From Caprimulgus europaeus (Eukaryota > Chordata > Aves > Caprimulgiformes > Caprimulgidae): a stretch of 64,000 bases of DNA. The notes under the pieces are model-generated. The model had not been told where the DNA came from and ran no database searches. It worked only from the letters and a program-made list of their open reading frames with translations. This document shows, in pieces, positions 34,381-48,142 of the stretch (position 1 is the stretch's first letter; each line of letters opens with the position of its first letter). The stretch spans positions 44,742,839-44,806,838 of the forward strand of contig OU015532.1 in NCBI GenBank assembly GCA_907165065.1, given 5' to 3'. Position numbers and translations under genes: made by a program.

Positions 34381-34499
34381 CAAGGCTGTCCGTACTCCTG
34401 GTCCCGGCGCGGGGAGCAGACCTCTGTTTTTATCGTCACCATCTCCCCTAAGGAAGCTTGAGTCTGGATCAAACAGTCCTTCAAGTTTTCACTCATGTT
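34381..34499 (-). CDS. PRDM11: PRDM11 first coding exon
   Basis: On the minus strand a pyrimidine-rich acceptor (ctttttcag) is followed by AAC and then ATG at 34496-34494, so only three bases of this exon are untranslated. It codes residues 1-38: an acidic N-terminus beginning [12 protein letters not shown], then a KTEVCSP segment and a DQEYGQP segment typical of the PRDM11 N-terminus. The KTE context could be a sumoylation-type site, which is only an inference. The donor is TG|gtacgc; the two leftover bases join a C from the next exon to make a Cys codon. The 5' untranslated exon must lie further right, most likely in the CpG island. Confidence 0.88.
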
Positions 34500-34949
34500 C
34501 TGAAAAAGAATGAAGGAAGGGAGGAGAAAAATGAGCTCCTGGGAAATCACAACCTTCCTCCCCCAAGGCCAGGATGCAGCCAGCAGAGCAGGCTCCCTCC
34601 CAGCACCACACGTCAGGGCGTCCACACACACCTGTAGGTGGAAACCCCTTCCCATGCTGGGGAGGAAGGAGCACTTCAGTCCCAGGTCAGGTGAAGAGCA
34701 TGAGACACCACGGAGCAACCTCAGGCACAAGGAATCTGGAGTGGATTCACTAAAAATGTTGCACATGGAATTTCAGACTGATGGGTGGGATGTGTTACGG
34801 GAGCACGGAGCACCACTACCTCAGAGCAGGTCTTAGGGGACAGAATGACCAAGAAACAGGAATGTAAGTCATGGCATGAACCAGGATCTGTCTATGAATA
34901 TAATACATGCTGGTCTCCACCTGGGAACAGAGGGTGGTGACCACACCCC

Positions 34950-34994
34950 TGCAGATGGAGCTTTCTGTGTGCTCCACACACCTCTGATAAACAG
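34950..34994. repeat. 45-bp direct repeat, copy 2
   Basis: Same 45 bases as at 33089-33133, same orientation. Flanking sequence is unrelated. Confidence 0.85.
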
Positions 34995-35861
34995 CAAATC
35001 ACTACACTGCCCTACCAGACTCCACCAAAATGCTCCAGTCGTGCTCTCAATCATCCTGTCCCTTGCCATGACTGGAGCTGAGTTACCACCACCAGCAACC
35101 ACTTAATAATGTCTAAGGACAGCTAAGAACCAAACCAACCAACACTTCCCTCCTCCCCTCATCACGAGATCATGCTGAAGAGAAAATCCTGACAAGGCAA
35201 GCGATGACAATTCAGAATTAGTTTCATTGATGTTTTTGGAAGGGCCACAAAGATTCAGAGCATCCCAGCTTGAGACCAGGAATAAAGCAGAGCACCCTTC
35301 ATCTCTTGCATTTGTCTCAGGACTTCCTCCAAGGCACACCAACTGGCAGCTCTCAGACACCACACCAGATCTGACAGACTTCACAGCTGCTCCCACCAAA
35401 GTCCCCTGAGATCCCCTTTCCACGTCTGCTGCCTCATGGCACATCCTGCTACCCTGCATACACACAGTGCCCGACGGAGGGGCCTCAGCGGTGATCAGAC
35501 ACCTTCTGTCAGGGGACCTGGTGGAAGATCCCATCCCCATCGAGACTGGGCATCCCAAAATTCGTGTTCTGAGGTCACAAACCCCTGAAGACAGGAATTT
35601 TCTTACTCCACACATGCCTGTACGGAAGTGAGCACCAAGGAAGCCTGGTCTGCATTTGTGCCCTGTTTCCAGCAGGAAGGAATGCGATTCCCACCCACTG
35701 TGGCTCCTCTTTGTGCCAGGGGACAAATGATTAATTTTTCCAGCCCAACTTCTCACATGCCAATGTGCAGCCTGAAAGACCTTTATCGAGCCTGTATCAA
35801 GGAAACCCTAGTTAATATGTAGTCTTATGTTGGCTCCCAACATCAGAAGGACATGGAGCTA

Positions 35862-36331
35862 CTGGAGTGAGTCCAGGGGAGGCCACAAGGATGATGCATG
35901 GGCTGGAGCACCTCTGCTGTGAGGACAGGCTGAGAGAACTGAGGCTGTTCAGCCTGGGGAAGAGAAGGCTCCAGGGAGACCTTCCAGTGGCCTCCCAGTA
36001 CCTGAAGGGGCTCCAGGAAGGCTGGGGAGGGACTTTGGACAAGGGCAGGGAGTGACAGAACAAGGGGTGATGGCTTGAAACTGGAAGAGGGAAGATTGAG
36101 ATGAGATCTGAGGAAGAAATTCTTTGGTGTGAGGGTGGTGAGACACTGGCCCAGGTTGCCCAGAGAAGCTGTGGCTGCTCCTCCCTGGAAGTGTTCTCGG
36201 CCAGGTTGGATGAGGCTTTGAGCAACCTGGTCTAGTGGAAGGTGTCCCTGCTGCTGGCAGGGAGGTTGGGACTGGATGAGCTTTAAGGTCCCTTCCAACC
36301 CAAACCATTCTGTGATTCTATGATTCTATAA
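35862..36331 (+). mobile_element. CR1 LINE 3' end
   Basis: Sense copy from gtccaggggaggccacaagg to the terminal ATTCTATGATTCTATA octamer repeat. It includes tgcccagagaagctgtggct and ggttgggactggatgagctt. Confidence 0.92.
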
Positions 36332-37238
36332 CTCAGGAGGGAAAACACAGCAGCTGGAGGAGGGGGGAAATGTTAAAAAACAAGAAAGGGGTGCTGTCCC
36401 AGGGCTGGTCAGCTGCGGGGCTGTGCTGGCACAGGACAGGTGGATGCTGGTTGTGGGGCAGATGCTCTCGGTCAGACCTACCCGCTTAGGAACATGCTTT
36501 GGAAGCTTGCTGGACAGGACACCTGGAGTTAAAACATCCACAACCCCCAGGGCTTCAGTAGGAAGAGATGCAGACATCTGTCTGTGAAGAGACAATGGCT
36601 TTTCCTTTCCCATTTTTCCCTCATGGAGATTCCTCCCTTAAGGAGCAAGAGAGACCCTGTGACGGCACAGGGTGACCTCCTGCCACCGCGCTGCCTTCAG
36701 AGAACTCCTGCTTCAACTGCAACTATTTCCAACAAGGAAAAAAAAACAAAAAAGAAAGAAATCCAGTGTTTATTTTCCACAGGGACCTCCTCGTTTTACT
36801 GTACGGCACATTCTGCAGCCTTCCCCTCTCATGGTCCTCCCTGAACTCCCTCCAACTTATCAGCAACATTCCTGCGCAGCTCTCCTGCGCCGACGGGAGC
36901 AGCGCCTTGCACCGAGATAACGCCCTCCCCGCCCCTGCTCACGGCTTCCACCTTTGTCTCCAAGTTCTGCATTGACTTTCTGGCCACCACTGTGCCCAGC
37001 TGGATGAATCACCCTGCCTCCTCAAGAGCCTGAGCTCCTGTGACAGCTCCCAGCCCTCCGACCTGCTCTGCGATGAGGTGGCCGCTCTCAAGACATTCAC
37101 ACAACCTCGTGCTGTCTCACCCAGCACAAACGTGACCACAGCTCCACTGCTAACTTGCCTCTCTTGCAACTTGCCCAGATTTCATGTTGCCCACAAAGAG
37201 AATCCAAAATAACTTTGTGTTTTCTCCCAGGACACTCA

Positions 37239-37545
37239 GAATCATAGAGTCATTCAGGCTGGAAAAGACCTTTAAGATCATTGAGTCCAACAGTAAATTT
37301 AACACTGATGAGTCCACCACTAAACCATGTCCCTAAGCACCACATCTACACATCTTCTAAATCTCCCCAGGGATGGTGACTCCACCACCTCCCTGGGCAG
37401 CCTGTTCCAATGTTTGACCACTCTTTCAGTGAAGCAATTTTTTTCTAATTTCCAATCTAAACCTCCCCTGGTGCAACTTGAGGCCATTTCCTCTCCTCTT
37501 ACCACCTGATACTTGAGAGAAGAAACTGACACCCACCTCTTGACT
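37239..37545 (-). mobile_element. CR1 LINE 3' fragment
   Basis: Reverse copy starting agaatcatagagtcattcag, with tccaccacctccctgggcag. Confidence 0.88.
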
Positions 37546-37657
37546 AGCAGCAAGCCAAAAAAACAATTCCCAGCTGACACTACTAGAAATGCAGTTTCAG
37601 CAATGGCTCTCCCTTTGTTGCCACACTGGGATCTTTTATTTAGTCAGGTTTTCATTT

Positions 37658-38115
37658 ATTCATAGAATGGTTTGGGTTGAAGGGACCTTTCAAGGCCCAT
37701 CTACTCCAACCCCCTGCAGTGAGCAGGGACATCTTCAACCAGACCAGGTTGCTCAGAGCCCCATCCAACCTGACCTTGAATGTTTCCAGGGATGGGGCTT
37801 CTACCACCACTCTGGGCAACCTGGGCCAGGGTCTCATCACCCTCAATGTAAAAACTTTCTTCCTTATATCTAGTTTAAAATGTAAGTCTTCCTCTTTCAG
37901 TTTAAAACCATCACCCCTTGTCCTGTCACTACAGGCCCCGTGAAAAGTCTGTCCCCATCTTTCTTACAGGTCCCTTCAAGTATTTAAAGGTGCAACAAGG
38001 TCTCCCTGGATCCTTCTCTTCTCCAGGCTGAACAACTCTCTCAGCCTGTCCTCACAGCAGAGCTGTTCCATCCCTCTGATCATTTCTGTGGCCTCCTCTG
38101 GCCCCGCACCAACAC
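37658..38115 (-). mobile_element. CR1 LINE 3' fragment
   Basis: Reverse copy starting tcatagaatggtttgggttg, through cagaccaggttgctcagagc and the ctccaggctgaacaactctc block. Ends near tgtgtgccacactg. Confidence 0.9.
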
Positions 38116-40968
38116 TGTGTGCCACACTGAATCATTCCACCGGCCTATTCCAATGACCTGTGGCACAACTCCCATGCATTAAACATGTAGGACCTACCAA
38201 CACTTTTACCTTTATCAAGCAAAATTAAAGCAACATCAGAAAATCCCCCCATGTCAGAAAAGCCTTACTTTGCAATAATCAGTCTGTAGAGATTTTTTTT
38301 TTAATGAATACCCCCTGAAATCACGACCCACCCGATCCCTATCAGCTATTACATTACTTCACTGGAAGCCAACAGCAGACTGCAGGTAGCCTAGTAGCCC
38401 AGTTTGCCCAGGTTAGACTCGATATTAGCTTACTGTTTATGACTAACACACAACTTTTTTTCAGCCTAACTTATCACTTTTTTTTCTTAAATATTCACAT
38501 TTATAGAGCACTGCTCAGTCAGCCCTTTTAAAATCCCTGGATGCAAGTTAGCCAGAACGGTAAACTCAAAGCCGGAGCTGCTGCTCGGTAATTTCCCAAG
38601 CTACTGCTACAACAGAGAGCATCACCCTGCTGCTGTAACTGGGACCATTACCTAACTCTTCCATCAGCCACAGGAAAGAAACATCCAACATTTCTCCAGT
38701 TCCAGGCACTGGTAGATGACTTTGCTTTTAGGACTCTGATGTATTTAAAGCTGCTTTTAATTTTTCCTCCTTTCACTGCCTATCGGTTTCTCTTTCTTGC
38801 CCTTTCTCCTTCCCTTTCAGTCTTCCACAACTACAGTTCACATTCTGCACTTTTCACTCTGTCCACTTCCTTGTTTTCTGGGGTTTTTGGGGGGCAATTT
38901 TTATAGTTGTGTTTGTTCTACCACCTAAATATGAAGATCTGATGACGATTTTGGATGATGTGGAGAAGCACCATGCAAATACAAGCAGAGCAGGCTCCTT
39001 GGTTACTGCTGAAGGTACTCGATCTCCAATGTGGATGTCTCGAGGTCCACCAGGGCAGTCAGTCCTCCCAATGTCCATCAAAGAAGACAATCCTTAGGAG
39101 ACAGGGATGCTGTGAAGATCCAGGTTCTGTTTGCACACAACATCAACTCCTTCAGACAGCAAAGGCAGCCATAGTACGAAGCAGAACAGCTCTGGGCAGA
39201 CCCAGGACACCAGTGCGACCACTACAAATCCCAAGAGACATCCCTAGGTTCACAGGCAGTGCCACATAACCCCTTCCATTTTCTTTACAAAGTAGGCAAG
39301 GCCCCATCACATTTCTACATGACACATAAGTGGGTTTACCATGTTGCTCCCAATCAGGGAAGTAAGAAACACAGGAACATCTGAGCTGTTAATCACTAAC
39401 GCAGGAAAAAACCCATCCAAATGGGGTTAAGCATGAGCAAACCTGTGAATTCCTGTCCTCAAGTATGCTGCCTTTATCACTGCCCCTCTTGTAGTTATTA
39501 GTTAACAGCCACAGACTCTTATCTGCATGGATCAGCCTCCAAAACAGAGCTTTAATTTTACATTTCACTGGCACGTTTCCCAGATGGGGACATTCTTGCA
39601 TGCGAAACAGCCATATAGGAATCCATCCCCTCCTCAGCACACAGCTCCTTCCCTCAGTTTCTCACTGCCAGCCTTCTGGAGGTCATCCCCTCTTCTTTTA
39701 AGAACAATCTTGCATAGCTTGTACCACGTTCTAAAGTGCAGAGCCATGGTGAAAGATGGACTTGAATTCATATCCTTTTTCTACAGTTGCATATTATTAC
39801 CAGAAATAGTTATCCAGAACAGTCAGCTACTGATGAGCTGAGAAGGAGGAATAAAGCACAGCATTCAGGGCTCCGAGCTCCCCCTCAAACAGCCACAAAA
39901 GACCCAGGCTGACTCTTTTCCCCAAGGTAAATTCACTTACCAAGGTCCTCGGCCATGCCAACCATTTCAGGTGACTTTATGAAGTACCAGCTGGTTACGC
40001 AGCTCCTCACGCTCACAGCCAACACAAACATCGAGAGATCCCACAAAATAAGAGGGAGAACCAGTTTGCTTGGAGAAGGACCACTGTCCACAGACAGATA
40101 CCAACCCCATGCTCCACTGGGAATATTGCTTTCATCTTCACAGTTGCCACAGCACTGGCTTAACTTTCTACCCCGTGGCACGATGTTCCTGTGGGTGAAG
40201 ATGTCCTTCACCTGGAAGCAGAGCAGCATCCCAGCACAGTGAAGGCTGGTGGCAGGGCAAGACCTGATGACCTGTCTCCCAGCTTGATGTGAGGCCAGGG
40301 TTCTGCTCCAACAGCTGCAGAGCAGGGCTGAATGCAGCCCACACGGCTGGAGACAAGCTGGGGCAGTCACAAATTCAAATTTAATTAGTGAAAATTATAG
40401 AGCATGGATGATGTAGGATTAGAGCAGCACAGGTTGTGACCAGGACGTGTTTAAATCATTGCCACTTACTCCACTACACTTGGTAGCCATAAATTCACCA
40501 GAAGAGAAGTATGAAACATTTTCTTTGAGTTTTGAATTCTGAAAACACTAAAGGTTAAGACTACAAGAAAGATACCTGGAAGCATCACTAGTTTTGTTGC
40601 AGCTTTGTGAAGAAGCTTCAAAACCACAAGACTCAAAGCCATTTTACAACAAGGAGGGATGAGCATCCCCAGTGCTTTCAGTGACTTGCTCAGGACCAGC
40701 AGCTGACATGACAAACAGCATCAGGGAGCCATGACACCAAGTTCCCAGCATCATCCTGACTGCAGACAGGCTGGGGACAGGGAAATTCCCATTTGTCAAC
40801 CTGGAACTCCTCCTGTTGTTTCCAGTGGATACAAGATGTGTTCACACTGTCACTACTACATGGCTGATCAGCAAAACATGTCATCAAAACCTGCCATGAT
40901 CTACTTCATGACAGACGTGTTGCAGAGGGAGAAGAAGGTAAAAAAACCTCTGAAATAGTAATAGAATG

Positions 40969-41543
40969 AATCATAGAATGGTTTGGGTTGGAAGGGACCT
41001 TAAAGCTCATCCAGTTCCAACCCCCCTGCCAGCAGCAGGGACACCTTCCACTAGACCAGGTTGCTCAAAGCCTCATCCAACCTGGCCGAGAACACTTCCA
41101 GGGAGGAGCAGCCACAGCTTCTATGGCCAACCTGGGCCAGGGTCTCACCACCCTCACAGTGAAAAATTTCTTCCTCAGATCTCATCTCAATTTCCCCTCT
41201 TCCAGTTTAAAGTCATCACCCCTTGTTCTGTCACTCCCTGCCCTTGTCACAAGTCCCTCCCCGCCCTTCCTGGAGCCCCTTCAGGTACTGGGAGGCCCCC
41301 AGAAGGTCTCCCTGGAGCCTTCTCTTCTCCAGGCTGAACAGCCCCAACTCTCTCAGCCTGTCCTCACAGCAGAGCTGCTCCAGCCCTGGCATCATCCTCG
41401 TGGCCTCCTCTGCACTGGCTCCAGTAGCTCCATGTCCTTGTGCTGTTGGTGGCCCCAGCACTGGAGGCAGCACTGCAGGGGGGGTCTCAGGAGAGCGGAG
41501 CAGAGGGGCAGAATCCCCTCCCTGGCCCTGCTGCCCACACTAG
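40969..41543 (-). mobile_element. CR1 LINE 3' fragment, longest in the window
   Basis: Reverse copy starting aatcatagaatggtttgggt and continuing past the tctcagcctgtcctcacagc block into further 5' CR1 sequence (gcactggaggcagcactgca). Open frames of 190 and 123 codons on its plus strand are by-products. Confidence 0.92.
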
Positions 41544-43647
41544 CAGTTCAATCCCTGAACTAGTCTTAAATTTGTCTTATGGTAGCTTCCAGAAGGCAGA
41601 AAATGCTGCTGACTTTACAGGATTTGACACAAAATTCTGTATTATGGTCAGCTGGGAGCAGTTGCCCTTTGCTGACCTCAGAGTAGGAAGCTAGTGTCAC
41701 GGATCAGTACAAGCCTCTGCAACCTGGGGATTACTTGGTGCAAGTTCTCCATGTGAAGTGATGAGTAAGGACTCAACCCAGCGGGATGCTGCCGATGTAA
41801 AGCTCCCATGCAGCCACAGGAGCCCCTGAAAGCGTGCGGCACACCACGAAGCCAAGGCAGCTACTTACTGCAGCTGAAAGAACATGTGACTTGTGTTTTT
41901 AAAACATGTTAAAAATAATTCCCTTTAAACTGGAAACTTCTCATTTTTGCTATATTCAGCTCCCTGCACTGCTCTCTCAGATTCCCAGTTGAAGAGTAGA
42001 AAGGAGAATTAGGTCAACTTGCCTGATCTCCTGTACGTCACATGCCCTTACCTTTAGCCTACAAACAGGATAAAATCCCCATCTGAGTCCAGCAAGGGGA
42101 AGAGAAGCCAACACTCACTCCACCAGAAGTTATTTCAGTGGTTAATCCCCACCATGGACAAGCTGCATGTGAATCTCTCCAGTTTTGGGCACCAGTCAGC
42201 AGTTGTTCAAAGGGTCCTGCGACCCGGTGGGAAAGACTGAAACACCCGGCACGTTGGGACGCTGCTTTGAGCAAATGGAAAGAATTGCTCCCCAGCTTAA
42301 GGTCTGTAACAAACCTCACCATCTTTGGTCAGGACTGCCACTTGTACTTCTTTGCCTTTGGCTTCTTCAACATAAATATATACCTACATTTCTAAAGTTA
42401 AAACAAACAGACACAAAACCCCGGTACTAAACCTATTCCACCAACATTTTTCTCCCCAAGGACAGAATAAGTGTGCAACCAAGTGGCAGATGGAAGCCTT
42501 GTTCCTTAGGGCACTACAGGAAGGTATTTGGATAGCAATAGTGATAAGTACTGAATAAAAACACACACATAGCAGAGCCCTGGCTATGGACCTGTGTAGT
42601 ATCTTCCCAGCTTTCCAACAATTTTTGTCATTCTTCTCTGTAACTCTTCCAATTTTCTCTGCATCACTTCAAGGCGCTGGCACCAGAAAGCCACGCTGAT
42701 GTAAGGCTGAGTCTGAAGTAAATACATGGGTGACAGACGTCAAACAACCTCCTCACCCCGATTCATGACCTCTCCATTTATCTGCCCAAAATCATGGTCG
42801 TCTTTTCCAGCTCAGACCTGGCACAAAAAGCTCCCCAGAGCTGCTTGCCCACTCCAACCTCCACGTGCTCACACGGGACTGGTGGGGACACAGCCCCCCT
42901 TTGCAGATCACATTCGGGACGTGCCTTTCCAGGTTCCTAACTGTCCACTTCAGATGATTTGGTTACAACAGCACCATTTACCAAACAAACTGCATTATTC
43001 TATCCTGCCCTTACCAACAGCCACAATTCACCAAACTTGCTTCATCTACACATGTTGCCAGTGGTGAGTCAGGTCTTCTTCTGCATCACTGAGTAAGTGT
43101 CAGGCAAAATTGGCTTCACGTTTCCCCTCATTTCAAGGGAAGGGTCATCGAGTCTACTTCTTTGAAAACACAGTGTCCACATATCAGGTTGCAAAGACTC
43201 TTCTGTAAAATGATCAAGCTCCAGCTTAAAATAGATGGATTATTTGCTCCCCTCGTCTAAGGCGGCAACGCCAGAGCCTTGATTTTTTGATGCTAAAAAC
43301 TGATTTTCTAACTTCATCTTAAAGTTAATCCACAAACAGCTGAATTATTACTGTGCTAATACTGTCCTTTAGCTTCGAGTATCCTTCATCCTCCTTACTG
43401 TTTATACTGCCACTTCACTTTATTTACTGGATGCTGCCTCTCTATCAGTCACTACCTTCACTTCCTAAGCCACTCGCATGTTATTGATATTCTTTGGCAA
43501 AAGATATTAATTGGGTTCTCATGAACTGAGTTAACTGCCTTATACACCTAAGCACATCACATCTGTGGATCTTTAAACCAGCAGTAAGCTTCTCAAAGAG
43601 CAAAATCAGACCTGTTTGAGAAGCACAAGACACTTTCCATCACATCA

Positions 43648-43805
43648 AGTAGGGGAGTCACCATCCCTGGAGGTATTTAAAAGCCATGCAGATGTGGCAC
43701 TAAGGGACATGGTGTAGAGGTGGGCTCAGCAGTGTTAGGTTTACAGTTGGACTTGATGATCTTAAAGGTCTTTTCCAACCAAAACGATTATATGATTCTA
43801 TGATC
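43648..43805 (+). mobile_element. CR1 LINE 3' end
   Basis: Sense copy with ggagtcaccatccctggagg, cttgatgatcttaaaggtct and a terminal gattctatgatc. Confidence 0.88.
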
Positions 43806-43949
43806 AAGTTTCAAGCATGAATTACTTTGTATTTACCCAGGGTAAGTGTCGTGCTACCCAACCTATCATTTCCCAGGCCATCCACACGGTGGTTTTCAGA
43901 ACTGACCCAACATGGTCACTTTTCCAGTCTCTTGGATTTGTTGTGATCA

Positions 43950-44235
43950 CAGAATCACAGAATTGCCTGGATTGGAAAAGCCCTTTGAGCTCATCGAGTC
44001 CAACCATGAACCCAACACTGACCAGTCCCCACTAACCCATGTCCCTCAGCACTGTGTCTACACGACTCTTCAATCCCTCCAGGGATGGGGACTCCACCAC
44101 TGCCCTGGGCAACCCCTTCCAATGCCTCAGAACCCTTTCAGCAAAGAAATTCTTCCTCACATCCCATCTCAACTGCCCCTGGGGCAACTGGAGGCCATTT
44201 CCTCTAGACCTGTCACTTGTTCCTTGATTGAACAG
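43950..44235 (-). mobile_element. CR1 LINE 3' fragment
   Basis: Reverse copy starting cacagaatcacagaattgcc, very similar to the copy at 29.06 kb. Confidence 0.9.
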
Positions 44236-45855
44236 ACCAACCCCTTGCTGATCCACCAAGACTGATTAAAAATGAACATCAGCAAACTAGAGACCTCCTC
44301 CCACTTATCTAGTGCTCACTTTGTTTAAAGGAGATGTGCTTTTTCCTCAAGTGCAGCTGTCATAAACACTTTGCTTACCCACAGGACCCACGCTACGCAA
44401 CTCCTCTGTGGAGGAGAGGAGGAGTTGAGTTCTACTTCTAGAGCTCAACTTTTGGATAATCAACTTATCTCCTCCTTGCTGCTGGCCCAGATGGCAGCCT
44501 CAAGTGCAATCAAGCCCACACAGCTCAACAAAGGGAAGTTATGTTTGGGTCTGGAAAAGTTAAATTTTTCATCATGCAGATGCTTTTATAGAAAGATGTG
44601 AAATTATTGCCCAAACAACCTTCTGATCTCATCCATGGACAGAGAAGAGGCTGGAGTGAGGAAGGTAGGTACACAGTGAGCTGGGCCACCACAGCACTCC
44701 TGCTCTTCTGCTGTGCTGGGAGAGGGAAAAGACACTGGAGTGCCTTTAATGTTTTATAAGGCAGGCACAGGAAATTCAAGACGCCCTGGTCGGGCTGTGC
44801 CAGCCTCGCCGTGTGCCTGGGACCCTGCCACATAGCACTCAGCACCCACGTCACCCAGCCGCCCACCACGAGCTCCCCCACACCCAGAGACCCCTGCACA
44901 GCCTAAAAATTTCCTTAATGATTCACTTATTTGAACATTGACAGAGGTAAAAAGGGAAAGGGAAGGCGTGGGGGTGGGCAGGAAGCAAACCCCAGACACT
45001 ACTTTCTAAAGAGCAGATGTGGCTATTCTGGCTAGCAAACTTCCACTTTAATTTCTAACCCACAGAGATGGGAAATGATTCATGAAAAAAAAAAATCAAC
45101 AGGATAAAATTAGCTGGAAGGCAGAGAGATAATTCATGCAAGCCCAACCGTCACGGGCTGAAGTGCCAGCACTACCAGCACTGCCTGGCATTTCAGCCTC
45201 CGGTGCCCTTCAGTGCGTGGCACCCAGCCAGCGATCAGCTCCACATATATTTCCTTAGGGTCTAAATTAGCCCCTCTGGAGAGCACATCCATCTTGTAAC
45301 AAGACAGCCTTTCACTCAACACTTCTCTAGAAGTTACAGCTTTTTTTTTTTTCCTTAAAAAAAAGGATTACCTGCAGGACTCTGCCTTTCTCCACCACTG
45401 GAGAATGTTTAGCAGTGTCAGAGGACAGGACAGGACAGACTGACGGGACAGACAGGCTTCCACACACATCTGTAAGCCATGGCCAAGCTATGCACTCAAT
45501 TCAAACTGCCCCACTGAGTTAGAAAGCTCAGTGCATTTCCCCAGAGCACCCTTTTCCTGCACCAGGCCAACACCACGCTCAACAGTCACAACCCAGTGAT
45601 TGTCTTTACACACGCTGGTGGTTTTTGGTAAGACTGCCCTTAAGTTCTGCCACACTAAAAGCAAGAACCACAAAACCCAATTTCACCCTCGCTCCAGCCA
45701 CATGACAGAAAGTTTCTTGAGCTGATGGTATTACTTACAAATCTCAACCCAAAGCTCTTTATCCCAAAGGCAGATGAGAAACCCTCAGCCCTCCAAGAGA
45801 ACTCCGGGCTTTAGCAGGTACCTGGTTATGGAGCAAAGCCCCATAACCCAAAGCC

Positions 45856-45906
45856 CCTGAAGCTTTTGAGTTGGGTGGGAACACCACCCAACTCAAAAGC
45901 TTCAGG
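45856..45906. other. Perfect hairpin, 23-bp arms with 5-base loop
   Basis: The left arm 45856-45878 (cctgaagcttttgagttggg...) is exactly complementary to the right arm 45884-45906; the loop is gaaca. No repeat family is recognised. Confidence 0.93.
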
Positions 45907-48142
45907 AATCAAAGGTCAAATTGTAAAGTCTCTACAGCAGCAAGACCTCTAAGCAGGCAGTCTCAGGTGCAGGAGGAACCCCATTCAGTTAGGACCTGTG
46001 GGTACAGATGCCAAATACAGATAAAATCCTGCTTTCACACTGTTTGTCCCTGCTCATTTCTGTTGAGAGATGTTTCATGATGGTTCCTCTATGTTTGTTA
46101 ACAGTGGTTTCACTCTACTTGGGCTTCAGGGCATGGCAAGCAGCTCCTTTCTTTTCACTTGTTCAGCAAAAAGGAAAAGAGTATTTGGGGGGAAAAAAAG
46201 AAGGGAGGAGCAAATAATATTTTCATTTGTTCCTAAAATTCCAACAAACTAGTTGAGAGCTTTAAAAGCACTACAAACACACCAGGCAGAACGAGAATAA
46301 ATCAACCGCTCCACAGAACGCAGAGGAAGCAAAAGCAAGAGCCATATTTATTTCTCCTCATTTGTCCCCTCTTGCAGGCCATTAAGGAGATAAGATCTCC
46401 CAGTACAACAGACATTATTCAGGGCTGGTAAATCTGTCTACAGGTTAGGGGCTCACGTTACAGGGCTTGGATGAGGACTGGCTGAGCACGGGTCACACCG
46501 ACCTCCTTTTCCTTGGAGCAGGCAGCAATCCAGATACTCCCAGTGTCAGATCTGCCAAGAAATCAGATATCCGTGTGCTGAATTCACCACCACCACCATT
46601 TGATCTGCACATTCCCTTCCATACAGAGAGACCCTAATGCAGCTAACTACAAAAAAAAACTTCCAGCAAGGGCCAAGCACTCCTGGTCCATTCCTTCAAC
46701 CCCAGCTCCTCAAGTGTTTCTCCTACAGAAAAGTATTGGGTTGCACAGAAATACCTGGTCCTCTACACTACAGACATTTTTAAACCACTGATTAGCAGAA
46801 GCATGGAAAGAGCCCAAGAACTCATTCAATTCCAGTCCAAAAAGAAGGAGGAGCAAGCACATCAGAGCAACTTCACATATGCAAGTCACCAAGGGACTAC
46901 AAAAGTTCACCAACTACTCCAAGAGAATTCAAAAAGCAACATTTCAACACCTGACTACAGAATGAGACCTAGTTAAAACCAACCAGTTAAGTCCATCAGA
47001 CCTAAAGAGAGTACATTAGCATCTGATTTAGGTGGTGCTAGCTCTCAACATGTCCTGGAGATGCATCAAGTGCATCCACCTTTCTGGAGGTACTGCCTTC
47101 AATGCATGGGATTCTGCACTGAGGGTCAGGTACCGCTGTGGTCCTTCACTACATGATTTAGTAACAATTTCTCAAGGAACAAAGCAACTGACACACATCC
47201 CATACATAGGAAAGTTCTCTTCCTGATTGTAGGACACTAATCACAAAGGGAAGAGAAATTCAGGAAAGTAAAAGCTTCTATTCTTCAAAAACACAGTGAT
47301 CCCATCTGAGCTCAAACAATGAGCATCTCCATGCCGAGGTGTGTACACATGACAACTCTAGAACCTATTTTGTTGTTCACAAAAGTATGTTCAGGTGTCA
47401 TCAGTATTGATTTTTCCTTCAGAGGACTGGACTCTGCAAACTGTGGTGTATTTAACATTTGTCTTTCCAAGCAAAAGGTCTCCAAGAAAGCAGCAGAACA
47501 CACGAAGTACTCCAGCAGCCTCAGAACAGAAGAAATACATTTAAAAAACCAAACCAAACCCCAAACACAACAGCAACCCTCCCAAACATGAGGAAGTCAA
47601 GGTTTATCCAAATGAAAGGTGTAAAGAGGAACATGCCAGGAGTGGAAAGGTAATCCCAAACCAAACTTAGGATGTCTTTCAAGAAGACACTAGGTACACT
47701 TAGTCCGCTCAGCTGTTTGAGTTTGCAGTTGAAAGACCACGTTTAACTCCACTCAGCATATGATGATACAGTTGATATGATACATTTTCAAAATAAAGCT
47801 CCATTGTACTGAAGAGGAATGTACTGGACAGTATTTCACCTCAGTTATCAGCCTGGAAACAGCTGATGTCCCCTGACCAACATCAGCCCCAATTACCAGC
47901 CTTCAACACTCTGAAAGGTTGTTTTGGGGGGGCCATGGGAGCTGTGTGCCCATGGTGCCCACCCAGGAGACTGAAGATAGCACTCCCCAGCACACAGGGA
48001 TGACCGGACTTGGGGACCAGCACGGGACGCTCAGTGCATCAGCTCCACCCTGCCCACGGCAAGAGAACCCCTGGTTCTCAGGGGCAGCTCATGAAAGCCA
48101 TCCCAGAGCTGCTGCACGAGGTCATCCCAGAGAATCAGGGAA

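Larger units (their letters stand above)
2710..34496 (-). other. PRDM11: PRDM11 gene, coding span (seven exons; long and short forms)
   Basis: This is the span from the start codon in the exon at 34.4 kb to the stop of the hAT-like exon. Joining the seven exons gives 3555 bp, an exact multiple of three, with every junction phase consistent (1184 residues). Reading through the sixth exon's donor gives 1539 bp, or 512 residues, close to the roughly 511 residues I recall for the human protein. PRDM11 is a nuclear PR/SET protein without the C2H2 finger arrays of most PRDM family members; published work, from memory, links it to transcriptional control of FOS/JUN and to suppression of MYC-driven lymphoma. 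Introns are short near the 5' coding exons and about 22 kb before the exon at 9.6 kb. That large intron hosts a provirus and a nested gene. The gene identity is firm. The hAT extension rests on splice phase and an intact reading frame, not on transcript evidence. Confidence 0.93.

Noticed and set aside
40988-41563. 190-codon plus-strand frame
   Set aside because: Antisense read of a CR1 fragment; similar frames recur at 35843-36298 and 9967-10416 over other CR1 copies.
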